In this document: positions 1-12,700 of the stretch, piece by piece
Position numbering within the stretch: position 1 is the first letter of the stretch
Layout of the letters: every line of letters begins with the position of its first letter
Origin: Syngnathus acus
Lineage: Eukaryota > Chordata > Actinopteri > Syngnathiformes > Syngnathidae
Direction of reading: 5' to 3'
DNA length: 64,000 nt
Assembly: GCF_901709675.1 (NCBI RefSeq)
Contig: NC_051104.1
Coordinates: 4,323,501 to 4,387,500 of the forward strand
Program-made: the position numbers and the translations under genes
The notes under the pieces: generated by a model
The model's input: the letters and a program-made list of their open reading frames with translations, nothing else
What the model was told of the DNA's origin: nothing
The model's database searches: none

Positions 1-3000
1 ATGATCTCATCAAGCTTGTCATTCTTATGATGTTTTTCTGATTGAACTGCCTTTTAGGCAATATCTTTTTATGCCTTTTTGAGATGATACAGATGTTGTA
101 TTTTAACACTAATGCATGTGGGATCTTCAAACTTTCCAGGACATGTGCTTTCTTCCTTTTCAGTGACAGCGTGTATCTTTAATGGTGACAGTGTTTTGTT
201 CTTCATGTCTCTCGGGACAGATAATGGGAAGCGCTCCTCCTCAATGGCGAATAGGCCAGAGGAGGCTCTGTAAACATGAGGGAATGAAGATTAATCACAC
301 ACTAGAGATAGTGCTCCCACTTTAATAATCGGTATTGATTACTGTCACCTTACATCTGCACCAACAGCTGCTGCGAGACGGGCCCGTCGCCCAAGGCTGG
401 TCCACTTTACACATCCGCCGTTAAATCATTGTGTATTCAGTGGAGAACAGCTGGATTCTTGTAAAAAAGAAAATAATAATACACCATTGAATTGCCTTGA
501 GTGTAAATATTTTTATTTCCCCCCGAAATAAAAGTCATGCTTAAATAGTCAATAGGCCTGTGGCATCATATGATAAAAGTTGCAGAAGGAAAAAAAAATT
601 GTTAAGATGACCAATTTCTAGATTTTGGTACATCTTCACTTGAGCTTTTGCGGTTTGCTTGCTTTTATTTTCAAATTATTACATGATTTTGCCAATTTCC
701 TTTCCATCGACCCATTCCAAGAAGCCTATTAAGAGGGTAGCCTTGATCTTGAACTTTTGAATATGCATTTAAATTTGACGCTTTTTATGACTCCCTTAGG
801 GGCAAATTTATTTCCATCCAAATAAATGAAACTTGTTTTCATAATCTTGGCTACACGTACACTGTGTGAATAAGAAGTGTATCACGCCTTGAGGGCACCC
901 ATTGAAACATCAAAACAACACTGCCAATTGTTGTAGCCCTACTGATATAATGGCGGTGGGAGATCCAATCATATCTGAACTCTGACCCCGAGGCTGATAT
1001 GTGGTTGTGGTGGTGAGATGGCTGTTGTGCAGACAGCACGTGTTGGTAATGAGAAAAGAGAAAGTGTGATGTTATTCTGAATGAGAACACGCAGTGTTGT
1101 GACCCCCACCATGGCCTCTTTCCAGCTTGAGAGCCAGGGGGCAGGGCAGCCGGCTGAGTTTGAGTCTTTTGGGGACTGTTTGATTGGCGTCTGCACGCCG
1201 TCGATCTGAGCACGTACAAGAAAGCTGACGTGCAAATTGATGAAAGCCCAAAATAAAATGCTGTAAATTGCACATGTAAGATATATAATCTTTGGTATCA
1301 CGCCAACATATTTGGAGTTAACTTAAATTTATATGTACCAATTTTCCTCTGTACGAGTACAAATGGCAGTAATTTCGATTGTCGTGATATTAATGGTCGG
1401 AGGCCTTCCTTTCGTTTTGTATCGTTGCACTTGGCAACAGGGAGCTGCGTACTTTGTCCATTGGACTAATTACACTATCATGTTGTCACTTGTAAGTACA
1501 CACTTGGTCTATTTAAAAACTATTCAAAGAGCTCGATCTCTCCCATAATCATGTAGCCTAACAACAGATCGATGAGAGGCATTTATTTGGAATGACTTTT
1601 CAAGGGGAATTCACTCGTGCATTAATGGGAGCATTCAGGCTAGGACGTGATGGTTAATTGTTAGGTGGTAATGATGATGATGTAACAGCAGCACTTATTG
1701 ATCGGGTACTATTTCAAGGACCATGCTGGCATGTAAGCTGAATTGTAAGGATCACTCATAAATTGCAAAAGTTGTCATAAATCCACGACCTGTAAGGAGT
1801 TCAAATGGAGCATATTCAGTATTTTTGAGATTTGATTTCACTGGCCGCAACTGGGGCAGCATCCAAGATAAACTTTCAAGGATCCAGCAGAGGACTAGCA
1901 AAATATCTCACGCCTTGATGAGCCTGACTGCTCACTGTTTTAATTCTTACCATTTGGCGATGCTTCGCCAGCACCCGAATCCGTTTTCTTAATCCTATAG
2001 GCTCACTGTCACCCAAGTTCCTGTTTAACAGATCAGCGGTAGTGAAAGCTTAGCGATGCAGCAGCCACCCCTAAACCCCTCCGCATGACTCCCGGTCTGG
2101 CCCGAGCAAAGCTTTGAATCACCAGAGACGGTCATTCATTGGATCTGGCGTCGTTTTACTCTCCGTCTCGACTCGTCTGTCTCACATGATACTAAGTATG
2201 ACAGACTTAACTGCATTCTTTGCTGTGATTTAACCGTTCCACAAAATGGATGAAACGTACCTTCAGTCCAGATTTCCCCTCATTCGGTTATGTTAGACTA
2301 TACAAACATAAGTAAGTGAGAGAACATATGTCTCGACAGACCCATTCTGGCTTGCGTCTGACTAACTCATAGGAATATGACAAAGAATGGCAAAAAATTC
2401 AAATGAACTAATCTAATAACGTTAGACATTGGAGGATTCAAAGAAAGGCTGCTCGGGTATCTGACGGTAGGGTTCCCATTTAAAGAAAAAAGAAGGTATA
2501 TTTCTTCCTATATCTGTGTAAATATTAGTGTTAATACCATCTGCACCCTTGTCTATGTTTGTAAAGTGCCTGACCTTGATACAGCCTAGCTAGTGTGACG
2601 AGTGATAACAGGTGGATTGGCAGCCCACGCTTGTCGCTCTATGTTTAACCTGTGAGATTCAACACCCCACAAGGTGGTGAGACCAGCGGGTGCCCGCTTG
2701 AGTAGAAATGATTTTTTTTTTTGATACCGCTGCTGATCTGAGATTGTTTTTTTGTCATTCTCCCAATAGGTAACACCGTGCAGCCATGTAGTTGTGAAAA
2801 CAGAGTGGGTGGGGCTGTTGAAATTATAGCTTGCAATTCACATAATACAACCCATGAAATGGTGGCTTGGTTGAATATTACTATGCTTAAAAATAAATGA
2901 TCACATTAAGCTGGTGCAATGTCTTCATCTTACCAGGCTGTCTTCACTCCAAGTAACATCCTTTCAAGAAACATTTTTTTTTCCCCAAGACCACTTTCGT

Positions 3001-3578
3001 GTTCTTATTATGTCCGACCACTATTTCCCTTTTGTCCCGTCCTAATGTTCCGGTTGGTGTCCTCGCTAAATAATTACAAGAAACCTGTCCTCGCCTGTCA
3101 ATGTGGTCAGGCCCTTTGCTGAGAGTATGACAGCCATCTTGTCCCCTCAGTCCTCTACTTCCATTAGCTGCCCAGGTCACTGTGACTGTGCAGTCATTCC
3201 AGGGTCATGGCCCTCTTCTATGGGCTGTAATTGCAGTACACTGAGCACTCCGAAGCTGCCTCACCCACCTAATGAATTGTCACCCACTTTAATATGAAAT
3301 TACACAAGGGTGACTCGTAATAGATTAATACGGTAGGCAAGGTTACTCTCAAAGGATAATCCATTGAAAATTGCTGATTGCCTGCCTAAAATTATTATAA
3401 GACCCATGTGAAGTGGGATTAGTCAGCCAAAGTGATCCTATGTGATCACTCTTATCTATCACTGGATCACTTTGTGTAAAGAGGGGTGTGAATAATAATA
3501 CACACCCTTCTGAAAGGTTAGCTTGTACTTGGACAGATTGGGGACGCAGAAACTTTTCATCACGTTAATGCTGAATTA
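1..3578. other. gene desert, left edge
   Basis: No exon, RNA gene or intact mobile element is recognisable. Two repeat-free patches, about 281-430 and 1840-2180, have the dense mixed motif texture of conserved non-coding DNA. A perfect 11-bp inverted repeat (CAAAGTGATCC at 3428-3438, GGATCACTTTG at 3464-3474) with a 25-base loop lies near the right end. Open frames here are short and lack domains. Confidence 0.6.
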
Positions 3579-3714
3579 CCGTAATTACTATTTTGGACTA
3601 TTTTGTTCTAATATAAACCGCACCGGATTATAAACTGCAGGTGTTTTAAATGAAATGTCATCCAGGGTTCAAAGGTTGTGCAAAAAGTAGAGTCTTATAG
3701 TCCGGAAATTACGG
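3579..3714. mobile_element. short MITE-family copy
   Basis: It begins CCGTAATTACTATTTTGGAC and ends TCTTATAGTCCGGAAATTAC followed by GG, flanked by TA. At 136 bp it is the shortest family member here. The internal AAACCGCACCGGATTATAAA block is shared with the 44.4-kb copy in style. Confidence 0.75.
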
Positions 3715-4485
3715 TAAATGTGACTTCAAAAGTATAATATTTGCAGGCTTTGTCATATGTCTGCTAAACTAACCCAAAAACTTTTATGTCACCGTTACCT
3801 GCTTTATTATTGCTCGAGTAAGTAAATTAGGTGACATTTGAGTATGTAATGATGTCAAACGCAATCATTTGGACATGCAAACTAGCACGTCTTTTAATAT
3901 CTACTTTTCCTCTTTCCTAAATCAAGAGCTTTTGTTAATACCTGCAGGCGTACAGCGGAGTAATTTATACGAGCGCCAATAAAAAAGATGTGTCAGAGAA
4001 TTAATTAAGGCATTAAGGTGCTGATAGCAGAGGTTCCAATGCCTCTGAGAGACCGAGAAGAAAATAGATTGAAGCAATTTTGCATTTCCCACATAATGGT
4101 ATTGTTGAAGGCAGCTAAAAAGTCCATTGGGGGAATACGCACAATAAGAGGATACACTTTTGTATCGATACATTCCTTTATCTCCAACTTCCTTCTCTTT
4201 TAGTTCCAACTTTCATGCCTTCAAGCCTATGCTCCTTGATCGCCAACTGATTGCCGGGGCTTTATTGCATTGACGAAGGGTGACAGTAGCTGTCGCGGTT
4301 GTCAGACGGCTCAGCCTGCAGCATATCAAACTGTGGTTTGTAGCACGACTTTTGACATGCTCAATCGTCCATTAAAGACAAATCACTGTCAGCGCTACAT
4401 TCTGTCTGACTATCAGTCATCAGTGGGAGGAGCATCAGGAGATCCTGTTGAACCTGAGGTTAGAATAAGAAGTCAGATACAGGTA

Positions 4486-4720
4486 CCGTGTTTTACGGAC
4501 TATAAGTCGCTACGTTTTGCTCAATCTTTTTGCTTATCTATGGATTTTTCATGATTTTCACGATATTGTATGATTTGTGCATATTCTCTTATATATGGAA
4601 ATTAAACATTAAAACACCTGCGGTTTATAGTCCAGTGCGGCTTATATACGAGCTGGATTTTCCACAAATTTTACGTGGTGCGTTTTATATTCAAGTGCAG
4701 TTTATAGTCCAGAAATTACG
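4486..4720. mobile_element. degenerate MITE-family copy
   Basis: It starts CCGTGTTTTACGGACTATAA after TA and ends with TTTATAGTCCAGAAATTACG. Inside are repeated blocks of the type GCGGTTTATAGTCCAGTGCG. Terminal repeats match imperfectly, so this is an older copy of the CCGTAATTT family. Confidence 0.75.
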
Positions 4721-6100
4721 AAACATATTGTGTTGAGAAAAATAATATCGTAAAAAAATAATATACCAAGTCCAGAAGATTTTGAGAGTTTTAATCAACA
4801 TTCCGTTTTGTCCTCAACGGTTTTGAAGTCGAAAAGAATGAAAGTCACGCTTGATTCCAAAAGCATGCATACAAGGCTGATGTAAGCAGCTGAAACAACC
4901 CTGAAAGGAATACCTTCAAAAACTAGAAGCTAAGGTGTGACTTTGAGTTGTGCTCTGTCCACAATGGAACATTAAAGTTATCATGAGACCCCGCACACAG
5001 GGCCTTGCTCCTCATATAACATCCAGTCGAGCTTTCTGAACCGCTCCGGCTTTCACGGCAGGTCAACTATATATATCGTCAGAGAGGCGGCCTTTGAAAT
5101 TGTGCGTTTACTGTCTCAATTTAAAACCATACTGTCAACCGTAGGTGGCGATAAAGACAGCCAATTATCTTGTATAGTTAGAAACGAAAGGACGTGATGC
5201 TCTCTGTCACTCATATCACAAGGCTCATAAAAGTTAATTCCAGGGTCAACAAGCAGCTGGTGGAGAAAGAAGGATGAGCCGAGGTGACTGAGAAGGGGCT
5301 GCTGGAACACAGTAGAAAAGAGACAAGCCTTAATCCCCTAAACTTCCTCCTGAAGGCAGCACTTTTTTTTTTTTTTTTTAAATTCGGGGTTTATCCCTTT
5401 CCTGGGGAGGGGATGTTATCAGCTGACGCTTTCTTCTTCCCCTATCCCCTTTTCCTCTTGCCTCTCTGCGATGCATCTGCCAGGTGTGATAAGGCAGACA
5501 AACTTTTACCTTTTACAGGGCTATTAAAACCATTTTCCCCTGCAGTTTTGAAATGATTATCGCCTTAGGCCCACAGTTCCGGGTGAGCTGATAGCTCACC
5601 TCCATCTGGCCATATCTTTGTGACTCTTTGAGGTTCTCGTCTGGCTGGGTGGTTGAAGATTATATGCATTTACTAAACGGCTTGAATACAGTGGGGGGTG
5701 GGGCAGCAAGGGATGGGATGTGGAGAAGAAAAAAAAGAGGGGGAAGAATTGAAAAGCACTGGGCATCCACAATGCTGTGGTGGTTGATAAGGGATACGGT
5801 GACAGCCTCTTCCACTTTCTGTCTGAGGCCAGGATTGACTTAATGCGGGACTCATTGTCAGCTAAAGGCCAACTGCATTCATCCCTTCAAGCTTTTATTT
5901 CCCCATTTTTATATTCTGTACATTGAACTGGACAGATATTTTATTTCACTAGTTTAAGTAAGTGTGTAAATGTAGAGATGGTCCGCCGAGGGGAATGAAA
6001 TAAGAGCTATCGAAATGAAATGCTTAAAGACAGAGCTGAATAGCTCATTAACTGTGTAAAGGTGCAAAGAGACCTTCTTTAGCAACTTTCTTACATAATA

Positions 6101-6420
6101 ATCTGACAGTTATTTTGGTGGTAAAAGGCATATATGAACATTCATATAATATGCTCTTGGGGAATTCTCTCTTGAGCTGACCTCTGCTACTTTACAGCCT
6201 AATTACAAAGACTGTCAGCCAGACACATTGTGGAAGGTCAGTGACCTTGCAATCAGCATAAAGAATTAAACAGATGATGAAGCCTGGTTTACAACATCCT
6301 AATCATGAATTATCAGCCAGTGGAACCTGCAAATTAATTTTTCATGTAAACCTTTGCAACAAGTCATATGGGAAGAACTGAGCATGTGGTTAATAGGACC
6401 AACTGGGAGGCGTAAAGGTT
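6101..6420. promoter_or_regulatory. candidate enhancer with inverted nuclear-receptor site
   Basis: This is a repeat-free stretch with homeodomain-like cores (CTAATTACAAAG, AATTAATTTTTC) and a perfect 15-base palindrome AAGGTCAGTGACCTT at 6234-6248, i.e. AGGTCA and TGACCT half-sites with one base between. A further TGACCT half-site lies at 6178-6183. Enhancer identity is inferred from motif density and position in the desert upstream of nrp1. Confidence 0.35.
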
Positions 6421-7080
6421 ACTAGAAATGGAAAAATATATATATCTGTTGCAGATGGCAGGAAGAATTACAGGTAAAACGTTCACTGTTATTAATTTAT
6501 TAATAGCGGGAAAATAATATGGAAATAATTTGTTGCAGTTTTACTCTGACCTTCCAGCAGTCGCCTCTTTGTTATTCGAGTCGACAACATCGCGAGACAT
6601 CTTTGACTTGAGAAGCGTCCTTAGCAAAAGCATGTTGCCAGAAGTGATTGCAACAACTTGGGCATGTGGTCAAGAGCCTGCACAGTGCCTTACAACCCAG
6701 CTTTTAATGAGCTATATTTAGCTCTGTGCTAAAGTCACCCTTGTCCTTTATTTGCTGGCTCCAAACATCTATGAAAAAGCCTTTTTGTCAATTATTTAAT
6801 TCAGAGAATTTTGTAGTTGATCATATATGATTAATTGATGCGTTTGTCAAACTGAGCGCACTACTTGGCTTCAACAACAGGGGCACTGTTGAGTAATTAG
6901 AAAAACTACGAGGAAACGATTTAGAACATTCAAAAATGGATATTGTCCCATTTTATTAACACAATATTTGTAAACGATTCATTTTACATTAAAAAAATAC
7001 AATTACTAAATTAATTACAAACAACAATGAACTTTTTAGTGCGAAAAGAGTATGCCTTTATATATTGCCCTTATACCCAG

Positions 7081-7640
7081 CCTTGCTCCCCAGGGAGAAA
7101 CAATTTTCTTCCGAGCAAGACCTTTCAATAATGGAGTTCACTATTAATCATCCACCCTGTCCCTGCTTCATAGCTATTTCCTATTTCATTTAGTTGCCGT
7201 TCATCTTGCCCGAGACCCCCTCCACACATCCCCCCCATTGCAAATAACTCTCTTCCTTCCGTCCTTTATAATATGACATTATTGGCTAATGCATCCCGAC
7301 CCTGACTGCGGATGCCTCGAATGCATGAAGTCCATCAACAATTAAACGCCAGCATGACACAGAACCGCTCGGCCGCCGAGAGCTGATGGTCGCGTTGATA
7401 CAATTATTTCATTTTGAGGAACAGATGCGATTGGATTAGAAGCACGGGCCTCATGAAAATTGGAGAAATCAATGGAACAGCCTAATGTTGCTTCTGAATC
7501 AGCAGAGAAGCATTTATTTATATGCCGGAAGACAGGGAATAAAACATAACGGATTAGCGGTAATACGGAGAATGCAGGTGGATTTTTATTCATTATTACA
7601 GATCATCTGTAGAAGCTTTCAGGCAAAGTCAATAAACTAA
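7081..7640. other. candidate conserved non-coding element
   Basis: The segment is free of repeats and homopolymers, with balanced composition. It contains closely spaced motifs such as CAACAATTAAACGCC (7336), GATTGGATTAG (7430) and CATTTATTTATATGCC. The minus-strand open frame at 7342-7593 has no recognisable product. The call is by texture only. Confidence 0.3.
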
Positions 7641-9750
7641 CCATGCTTGAGATGACCAGTACTAAAAATCCATAATGACACAATGGCATTCATCATAGCT
7701 TGGTTGCACTTTTAGCTGAATGTGTGTCAACAAGTCTTGGTGATAACTTATTTATAGTGTTTACTCTGGCTCTTCCCCAAATGAGCTCGAGAAACAGGAG
7801 GGAGGGTGTGGGTTACTTCAGAGGCCCAAACCTCGACAAGATCCCTGGAACAACCCGTGATTTTACATATTTATGGAGTCAGAGGTGTTTTGTCGCCCCA
7901 GAGCTTGAGTCAAGCTACGGTCATTTGTCAGCTGTTAGGTCACGTCGGCTGTGTTGCCATCAACTTGTCTTTTTCACACTCGCGCTTACTGAATGCATGA
8001 TCGTTCGACAAATGCATGACGTTTAGCTAAAAGGCATATTTATACTGCCAGAGCCCAAGCGGCTGTGCCATCAAATTTAGCCGACTACCCCAGACTCATC
8101 AATCACACGTGTTTTCATGCGCACATGGTTAATAATTCCCTGTGATTCCACAGTCTGATGCCCAGAATGTAGATTTCCCTCTTCAAATAAAAAAAAAAGA
8201 TTTGATGACAGATGAAGGGCATGACAGATCTTAAAGAAGCGTCTTTCCAATACTGTCTGAAATATTAAACAATGGCTGTCTTGTTTCTCAACATTTCAAA
8301 ACCTTTAGTTTTTTCTTTTGTCACCATTCATTGTTGCCATTTTATCATTTATATCTCTGTAATTTGTGATGTCAATTCTTTAGATATATGTCACGATCAG
8401 TGTTTATACGTAGTGATTGTTTTGTTGTTTCTTTGTGATCCTTTATAGGGTTAAGGTCAGGGTTAACCCTTATTGCGTTAATACTTTGGAGATTATACAA
8501 TTGCTCCTCTGACAATTTAAGCATTCATTTATGTGTGTTGTTGTTTGTGTTCTTATGTCTCAGACTTTTGGCCAAATAACTGTTTCTCCAATTACCCTTA
8601 TTTTCCACACCCTCCACTACAGAGTGCTAATAAGTGTTTGAAAATGGAAGGAAAAAAAAAAAGCATGCTGCTTAATGTTCACCGACAATCTATTGTCAGC
8701 CGCCGTTGCCGTGGTGAGGCAACTCCCGCTGTGAGGAAAAGGCAGGATGTATTATCAGTTCACCTAGCTTTCAGAGAATTCAGCAACACACAGAGCTCAA
8801 TGGGTTCCCATTAGAGCACTGGTGGCTGTGGTAGAGTCTCAATGTGGGGGGGTACTTTTCAGTTCTTAAGAAAGTGGAGCCACCTTTAAATGTGAGGAGT
8901 GTGGCGCATGTCTCTCTTGCCAATTAAAAGGCTGGGAAAAAAATAGCGCAGCCTCCAGGCTTAGTTTTGCACAATAACATTTGCACCATGGGAAACCATC
9001 TGTTTTGCAACCTTTCTTTTTTTTTTTTGACACTTCTGTTAGCTCAAACTTGCCACACTGTTAATTTTCATGTGGGCAAGACAACTGGACAAAATATTAA
9101 AAAGTTCTGAATCTTATTTATTTAATTAAATATTAAAGAGCCAAAGCCACATTGTTTTTTGCAACAGTGATTTACAGTTGAATCCTGATTTAAAAAAAAA
9201 AAATACTAAAGTCACTCTATGCAAATTACAGTACCTATGTTAATATTGGTTCAGGGAAAATTATGTGCAAGTAAACAATAGTTATTTGAATTGACTGCAT
9301 TATTTTAGGATACATTATGCATTACAATTCAAATTCACGACTGCACAAGGTCCTATTAGCATTTTGATTGTATTATGGCTTGTAATAAGAATAGTATCTC
9401 TCTCAATCTCATCACCTCAGAGGTTCAAATTAACTTGCAGAGTGTTTAAAATACCTTGATGTTATGTTAGAATTAGCATTGCAAGCCTTATTGTTCAAAG
9501 TTGTGCACAGTGAAATACTCCATCTACCTTTTAGCTTCGCCCGTGGTCATGAATGCTCACTGGAGTGCTCAAAAGTTCTCCTGTCTTGTTCAACAAACCT
9601 TTTGAGTAATGACTTATTAATTTGGTTTGGATCTTCAGGATCTGCTCTAACGGCTTTTGGAATTCAGTTTCGTTGGAGTTTGGTCCTTGTCATGAGCGTG
9701 TCACCTGAAGCTGACATCATTTTGCATCCTGCTGCAAGCTGCATGGCTGA

Positions 9751-9789
9751 TTTCCCCGTGTGGGACAAATAAAGGAATATCTTATTTTA
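9751..9789 (+). mobile_element. 3' tail of a LINE or SINE retroposon, plus orientation
   Basis: TTTCCCCGTGTGGGACAAAT followed by AAAGGAATATCTTATTTTA matches the typical 3' end of teleost L2/CR1-like LINEs and their SINE partners. The open frame at 9464-9772 just upstream has no recognisable domain, so only the tail is called. Confidence 0.5.
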
Positions 9790-12700
9790 CTGAGACTCAC
9801 CTAATTATGAGCACCCATCTTGCGATGTGCTGAAAACAGATGAGGGCCCATCTTTCCCTCCAAGGCAATCAAGCTGACAGCAGTCTTGGTGACTACTGGA
9901 ACTGCAAAGCTTGTTTAGAGATTCCACCCCCCCGCTCCCATTTTTTTTTTTTTAAATCACAACAAAGGCTCAAGTTAAGCTCTTTATTCCAGAGGAGCCA
10001 TACTTGGAAATAGCTGGCGGTTGTCATCACCACATTTCCAGATCTGCAATCAGTTTATTTTATCCTCTATAATGCCTCCCTCAGTTTGGCTTATGTTTGA
10101 ATTCCCGACAGTAAATTGTCAGTCATATGCTTAAAATCACATCTCGCATTTTACATTTTTACATTTATGGTAAGCATTATTAGACGCAGCTCCATATTGC
10201 TGAGAAAGACAACTTTTTCTAGATTTATGAAACACTTATATAATGACCTGTCAGAATGATTCTGTCCAGGGTTGGAAAAAATACGACGGAAAAAGAAAAA
10301 TGCCTTGTTATATTGTTGCTGAGAGACCAAATTAAGTGTTTTTTTGTAAAACCACATTTTTGGATTGCTCCTGTACTGTGACATCGGACGCTTTTTTTGG
10401 TTCCTTATTTAATATAATTTTAATTGTAAATAATTCCTCTGCTAGTGTTTTGGATAAAGACTTTGTTAAGTCAGCAGCAAAAAATAAATAAACAAATAAA
10501 TACCTACCGATACATATCATTCGGGTGGCACTTCATTATGAGAATGACTTATCAGCTGACCTGTAGGGAGCAATTCCATTGGATTCTTTTTTTTCTCTCG
10601 CTCGGGCAAAGTAGATGAAAGTGCAAACACACGCAGCAAAATAGCAAGAGACTGCTGCTATGCTAAAAAGTCAATAAAAGCAACAGCATGGAAGGGAAAA
10701 GTGATTAGCAGTAAAACTAATAGATTGTGGAATATTGTGCTAAGATGCAATTGCTTCCTTTTCAGTTGGAGATTGGAAGTTTTAAGAGTATCGCTAATGT
10801 ATTTTGGTAGTTCATTTCTAATGTTTTGAAGGTCCCCTGCAATAATTCCTGCTGTTATATGTTCTATATATTAGAACTGCGCCCGCCGTATTGTTGTTTT
10901 AGGTCGGTTCTCTGTGGAAATAATTTATAATGTGTAATAACCTGCACAAATATCAAATGGATTCACAATGTCTCTCCCAGAATGTTTCATATCTTCAACG
11001 AAGCGCTGATCTTATCCGAGTCCACTCTCCAAATGCAGATCACTCTGTGATCGCCTTCTTTTTCTTTATCTCCCGAAGCTTTTCTTTTCGGGAAACGCAC
11101 AGGAGACGATCCTTCGCCGCGCACAGCGATAACTGGGCGAGAAATAGAAGACGAGACGAGTTTACCTTGGATTTATTATGCCAGCATGAGGGCATTCCAA
11201 TTGATGTCTTGCCTGAGTCTGGAAATGGTGGGCGTATGGGACACCCTCCTCTGCAATGCAATATTCAAAAAGATCTTACATAATTCATTTCTTATCCTCT
11301 GTTTTTGGTGGAGCCAGCCTCAAAGTGTCACTGGCAGGCCTCTTTTAATTTGACAAGTCTGTGAAGCCGCTGCACCAAATCTTGACTGCTTGGCTTCTCA
11401 ACTTTCTCGCGGGACGGCTTGATATCGGGATGATAATGAGACACTGGTTTCAAAAGGATAGATGAATTAATAACCAGTCGTGTGTCTGGAAGGAGCAGTT
11501 CAAAGGGCGTCGTAATCCCCGTGCCTCGAGTGGCCCGACATCTAAACGAGACTTAGTTTGTCTCGTTCGCGTCACACACACCGGTTAATAAATAAACATG
11601 TGTGCTTTTGATGTCTGGATAGGAATAGTAAACAACCTTCTGGGATTTTTGTATGAGGTCAAATAAGAGTTAATCATTGATTCAAAAGTTGAATAAACGT
11701 CTATCAAGGTCAATTGTCAATAAGGAAAATCAATACGATGGTTGAATACTGAACTGAAAAACAACATTGTTTCCTTCAGATGTGGAAACAATTTGACCAA
11801 TCCGACCTAGTGTGTACCAGTCTCATTTAATGATAAAGCAGTCCCACTTGTCATTGTTCCCTATCCATCATTTAGATTGGACCCTGGTGGACCCCTTGTC
11901 ACATCCTCCAATTTTAGAAACAGTGGCCAATCTTGCATGCTGTGAATGCAAATTGCTGCATAGAATAAAACGGCTCAGTTTAATTTCTGGAGCAGCTCTC
12001 TGCTTTATCGTTGTAAATTTCATCATAGCGTTGTTTGCCAGTGAGCACTATTGTCCTACTAAAGTGCACCGCGGTTCTCGGGATTGTGTTGGCCACAATA
12101 CGGATAACGATGTTTTGCAGATTTGCTATTCCTTTTGATTATCTTTTTACTAGCTGGTGGGGGCTAGTTACAGTATCATTTTCATTCCAAACATGCTTTC
12201 TCTGCTTCCTGCACACACATTTTTTTCTAGGTCACATTGCAATAAATCACTTGTAACCGGAGCACATATATTTTCAATTCAGCAGACTTTTCAATCATTC
12301 ATCTCCTTCATAGACCATCTTAAGAAAACACTGCAAAATTACTCCCTGTGTTTGTTAGCCAACACCCACCTGGAAGCAGTTTACATCTCGAGAGGTCCAA
12401 AATGAATTAGTTGAGGCCAAAGAGAATGTATGAGAACAATGTGTGGTTCATGTTGCAGCCAACCCATTTGGACCACCTGTATTATGCCCGCACCCCGAGA
12501 CAGCTGGTTCTCTTGCAGCTGGACGAAAGAAGCTATTAGCAAATTATTAAACCTTTTCCATTCCCTTATGACATACCGTACATTCATTAGGCCAAGTTTC
12601 CACCAGTTCGGTCCAGCTCCCCACGACAATAGCCGCTTAGCAAAGAGAAATGAGACGGCACCCTATTTACCGTATTTTCATACGCACAGCCAAGTGTCAA

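Larger units (their letters stand above)
4721..9750. other. gene desert with two candidate regulatory patches
   Basis: It holds the candidate elements at 6101-6420 and 7081-7640, a small perfect stem GGTGAGCT-GAT-AGCTCACC at 5582-5600, a 12-base palindrome AGGGTTAACCCT at 8459-8470 and short T or A runs. No exon with convincing splice signals and protein similarity is seen. Confidence 0.6.

Noticed and set aside
1125-1150. CTCF-like site around GAGCCAGGGGGCAGGG
   Set aside because: Matches the core only in part, with mismatches at several fixed positions. Too weak to list without a matrix score.
8451-8475. Interstitial telomere-like repeat (GGGTTA motifs)
   Set aside because: Only two or three imperfect units in 25 bases, well within chance; it is just a short palindrome AGGGTTAACCCT.
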